Positions 61,120 to 64,000 of a DNA stretch of 64,000 bases are shown in pieces (the stretch's first letter is position 1; every line of letters starts with the position of its first letter). The notes under the pieces were generated by a model. It was given only the letters and a program-made list of their open reading frames with translations. It ran no database searches and was not told the DNA's origin. This DNA comes from Theocolax elegans (lineage: Eukaryota > Arthropoda > Insecta > Hymenoptera > Cerocephalidae): positions 29,075,058 through 29,139,057 of the forward strand of contig CM047426.1 of NCBI GenBank assembly GCA_026168455.1. The letters are read 5' to 3'. Position numbers and translations under genes: made by a program.

Positions 61120-64000
61120 AACAGTTTTATCATCGAAAGCATCGATTTTATATATAATCATCCGCATTCTTGAGACTTACGAAAAAAAGAAAGTCTTACG
61201 AGCGGATTAAAATATAACGAATGAGCTGTACAATTTGTTTAGATTTTATTTTTTTATGTAAATGATGACGTTGTTTATTATCACATAAATAATTAAATTT
61301 CTTTATTCCAAACGTTTTTTTGTATTTATTACCTTTCTTTAATTATTGGATTTTGAGTAAACATTAAACCTTGTCATATTTAATTAAATTATTGTAAAAT
61401 AATATTATGAATTATTAATTTTTTTTAAGTTAGTTTAAATAATTTGTATATAGAATTATATTATTGAGGATGAGTACACTACCTGAACGAAGTGTTGAAA
61501 TCGATCAAATTTTAATGCACTATAACTATGTGTGTACAGCTTAATTTACTGGTATTCTTTAAAACTATACATTTACAAACAACAGTAGTTGTTCGTTTAG
61601 TTTTACATCAATCTATATGTCCGTATTATAGATGTGTATTATAGTATTCATTTCTGCAAGCAAGTACCTATCATGACAACGGAAATTAGCAAAAAGCGCA
61701 AAAGTTTTTTCGAGCTGTTAATCACTTGGTGCATTTAGAAACTATGGTTATAGGCTCATTTGCGTGTGGAATCCGTTTGAAGGTGAGTGCGTAAATCAAG
61801 CGGCGTAGCTGACCACATTAGAAAGTCTAAAAGAAAAAGATTGTCTTACAGGAGACCTTAAGACCAATTTCAAGGTAAAACTACAGTATTTGAAGAATTC
61901 TTATAATAAACGAGCTTTGCAATTGAATATATCTTTAAAAGTAAAGTAAGCATCAATTTTTTTTTTCATGATAATAACGTCTAAATTCTTATGCAATTAT
62001 AATTCCCTTTTTTCATGTTGCATGATGACTAATACCAGCTACTTTGTAAAATTTCACCAAACCAATGGACAAAAGAACTTTCTATTTGGATGATATACAT
62101 TTTAATCCGAGGTGCTGGTAATTTAGAATTACTTTCAAGGAATCCAAATTACGTTCTACGAGTTTAACGCGATACCACATTTTATTTTCAAACATTTTCG
62201 ACAGCATCAGATTGTTTCTCTAAATAGAAATAGTGATCACGAGTCAAAACATCACCATTACTTTATTCGTACTTTCGCGTACGTTTCGTTTCGAACGTGT
62301 ATCTCACGTCTATCATGTTGAATCAGGTTTTAGCAAACATTTCTCAAATACATTTTTAATTATTAAATATCAGAAGTTTTCATTACTAAAACAGTATAAG
62401 TGCATTGTTCCAAAATAATTATTAAACTTTATGGTAAATATTTTGTGAGAAAAATATTTTTAGCTAAATATTTATTATATCCAAATGATCATTTTTTACA
62501 TCGGTTTTTGACATTGATTATTATTGTATAATCTTGTTTTTAAAAGAAAGTAGTAAAATAGATGAGATGCTATAGCATTCGTTTGTTACAGTTCAAAATA
62601 AAAATTTTCCAGAAGAATCTTGAAAGAAACTAATGTAAAAAAGAGCATGTCCTTATAATTTCATGGATGATTAACTTCGGCTCAAGTTGGACTTGCATTG
62701 GAAATATAAACTATAATTAAAAAGTGACAATAAACATTCCATTACTAGACTGACAATTTTTTGTTTTTATGTTATATAAATAATCCTTAAAATATATACA
62801 TAAATATTACTTGAAAGGTTATTAAAACAAACAAACATTACTTTTTATATTTAATTAATAGTAATAATTATGTATATTTTAAGAGAATTTCTCATATTTA
62901 AAATAAGTATAGCTAAACATTCGGATAATTAAATATTTTCAATGTACTGATGAATTTTGTTTCGTTTACATTCCTTAAAGTTTCTTTAAAATCGTAACTT
63001 TTTTAAAGTGCTTTTCACTTTGAAATACTAACGTTAGAGTTATTAAAGTCAGGACAGTTTGTTAACCGTAAAGAAATATAGAACATTTTTCTTCTCTATT
63101 TTCATATGAAGCAGAGTTACTTTACGTTACATCGTTCTATCCTAGACTGAATGGCAAAGTCTAAAGAGATGCATAAAATCACTGTGCAGACGAGACATAA
63201 AGAATACCATGATTTTTATGGTAATTGTTGCGAGAAAACGAGGAAACCCATAATGACTGTAAATTCAAGCCTAAAGAAAAGATTTAGAATTATATTTGAA
63301 TTTTCTTTTTTCTTCCTGCGCTAGAAACCATAAAAGAATATGTTGGGTTATGCCGATGTACGGCTTGACTCTTAATGTACCCAAACACATTGTGCATTGT
63401 GAAAAAACCTATAAATAAAAAATTTGGTAAAATAAATGCATTGCACTACTTTACCATTAAAGCTTAGAATAATCGTTCATATTTACAATTTATATCGGTG
63501 TACACATAGTAATACCCTTTTATAAAGGATAGTAGTTTTTTTTTATATTTCAACGTTAATGTTAATTTCAATGTATACGATTGTTGTTTTTATTTATCAA
63601 TTTAACAGTTTAGAGTACTGTAATGAAAATATAAATTACTAATTTGACGAGAGCATTGTACTTTTCATTTGTAAATTTTTGAAAGTATACACACTAGAGA
63701 TCAACTAGATTTTAAATCCGCGAGGAGTTGAAGAAAGAGTAAATAATTGGTATTTTAGCCTAGATTCGCTCTTGAAACCCGATTCCCGTTTATTCGGGCA
63801 TTGGTACATGCAAGATCATTGAAAGAGCCGCAAAAAATGATTTAATTCAAAGAGAGATAATCGCGGCCCAGAAAGAAAGAGGAGTTACCATAAAATAGCC
63901 CTCTCGGCACACATATCTCCAGCCGCAAAAAGGAGGCATTATAGAGTTGTCACTTTCGATGAGGTTATTTCGGCAGAGGTTGGTCGGTATACCCGCGTAT
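61120..64000. other. Non-coding interval to the window end
   Basis: A+T-rich DNA; it would be intron if the 60934 exon is real. The last 230 bp (63770-64000) become G+C-richer (GATAATCGCGGCCCAGAAAG near 63857) without a convincing frame. No element recognised. Confidence 0.4.

Noticed and set aside
63770..64000. Possible exon at the right edge
   Set aside because: G+C rises and a short frame exists, but stops follow quickly and no splice pair or motif supports it.

Overview
The window looks like a gene-poor, very A+T-rich stretch of an insect nuclear genome, most probably a hymenopteran (an ant or relative). That rests on an RYamide-type neuropeptide precursor, an insect-type carboxylesterase with short introns, GT-AG splice sites, long A+T-rich gaps with short G+C-richer islands, and many fold-back DNA transposons. 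Nothing bacterial is present. The lineage is an inference; no marker here fixes the species.

Layout. (1) Bases 1-1723 hold the last four exons of a carboxylesterase on the + strand; the gene starts left of the window. (2) 1.7-11.4 kb is non-coding, with one 1.04-kb fold-back element at 10119-11154. (3) 11.5-25 kb is the RYamide locus: a TATA-containing core promoter at about 11584, a signal-peptide exon at 15229-15391, a 9.2-kb intron carrying a 1.2-kb TIR element and a G+C-richer island, and a second coding exon at 24592-24959. (4) 25-39 kb is a repeat block. It has four direct tandem duplications (periods near 831, 977, 1135 and 1867 bp), several fold-back elements, a dead transposon-type gene on the - strand, a possible solo LTR, a tRNA-like SINE with an 18-G run, and a 5S-rRNA-derived SINE split by another element. 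(5) 39-64 kb is a gene desert with G+C-richer islands, three more inverted-repeat elements and one plausible first coding exon at 60934-61111.

Only two genes are secure and they are functionally unrelated. The esterase would be a secreted or microsomal alpha/beta hydrolase. The neuropeptide precursor would be processed in secretory granules to three C-terminally amidated peptides.

The most unusual material is in the repeats. One family of fold-back elements with 3-bp target duplications (TGA and TAA) is present at 36.4, 38.3 and 45.3 kb. In two places transposons are nested with both target duplications still readable. A 5S-derived SINE is bounded by a ~20-bp target duplication, and a SINE-free version of the same site lies about 1.7 kb downstream. 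In at least one tandem pair the copies differ mainly in homopolymer length, so an assembly cause must be excluded before any biological reading.
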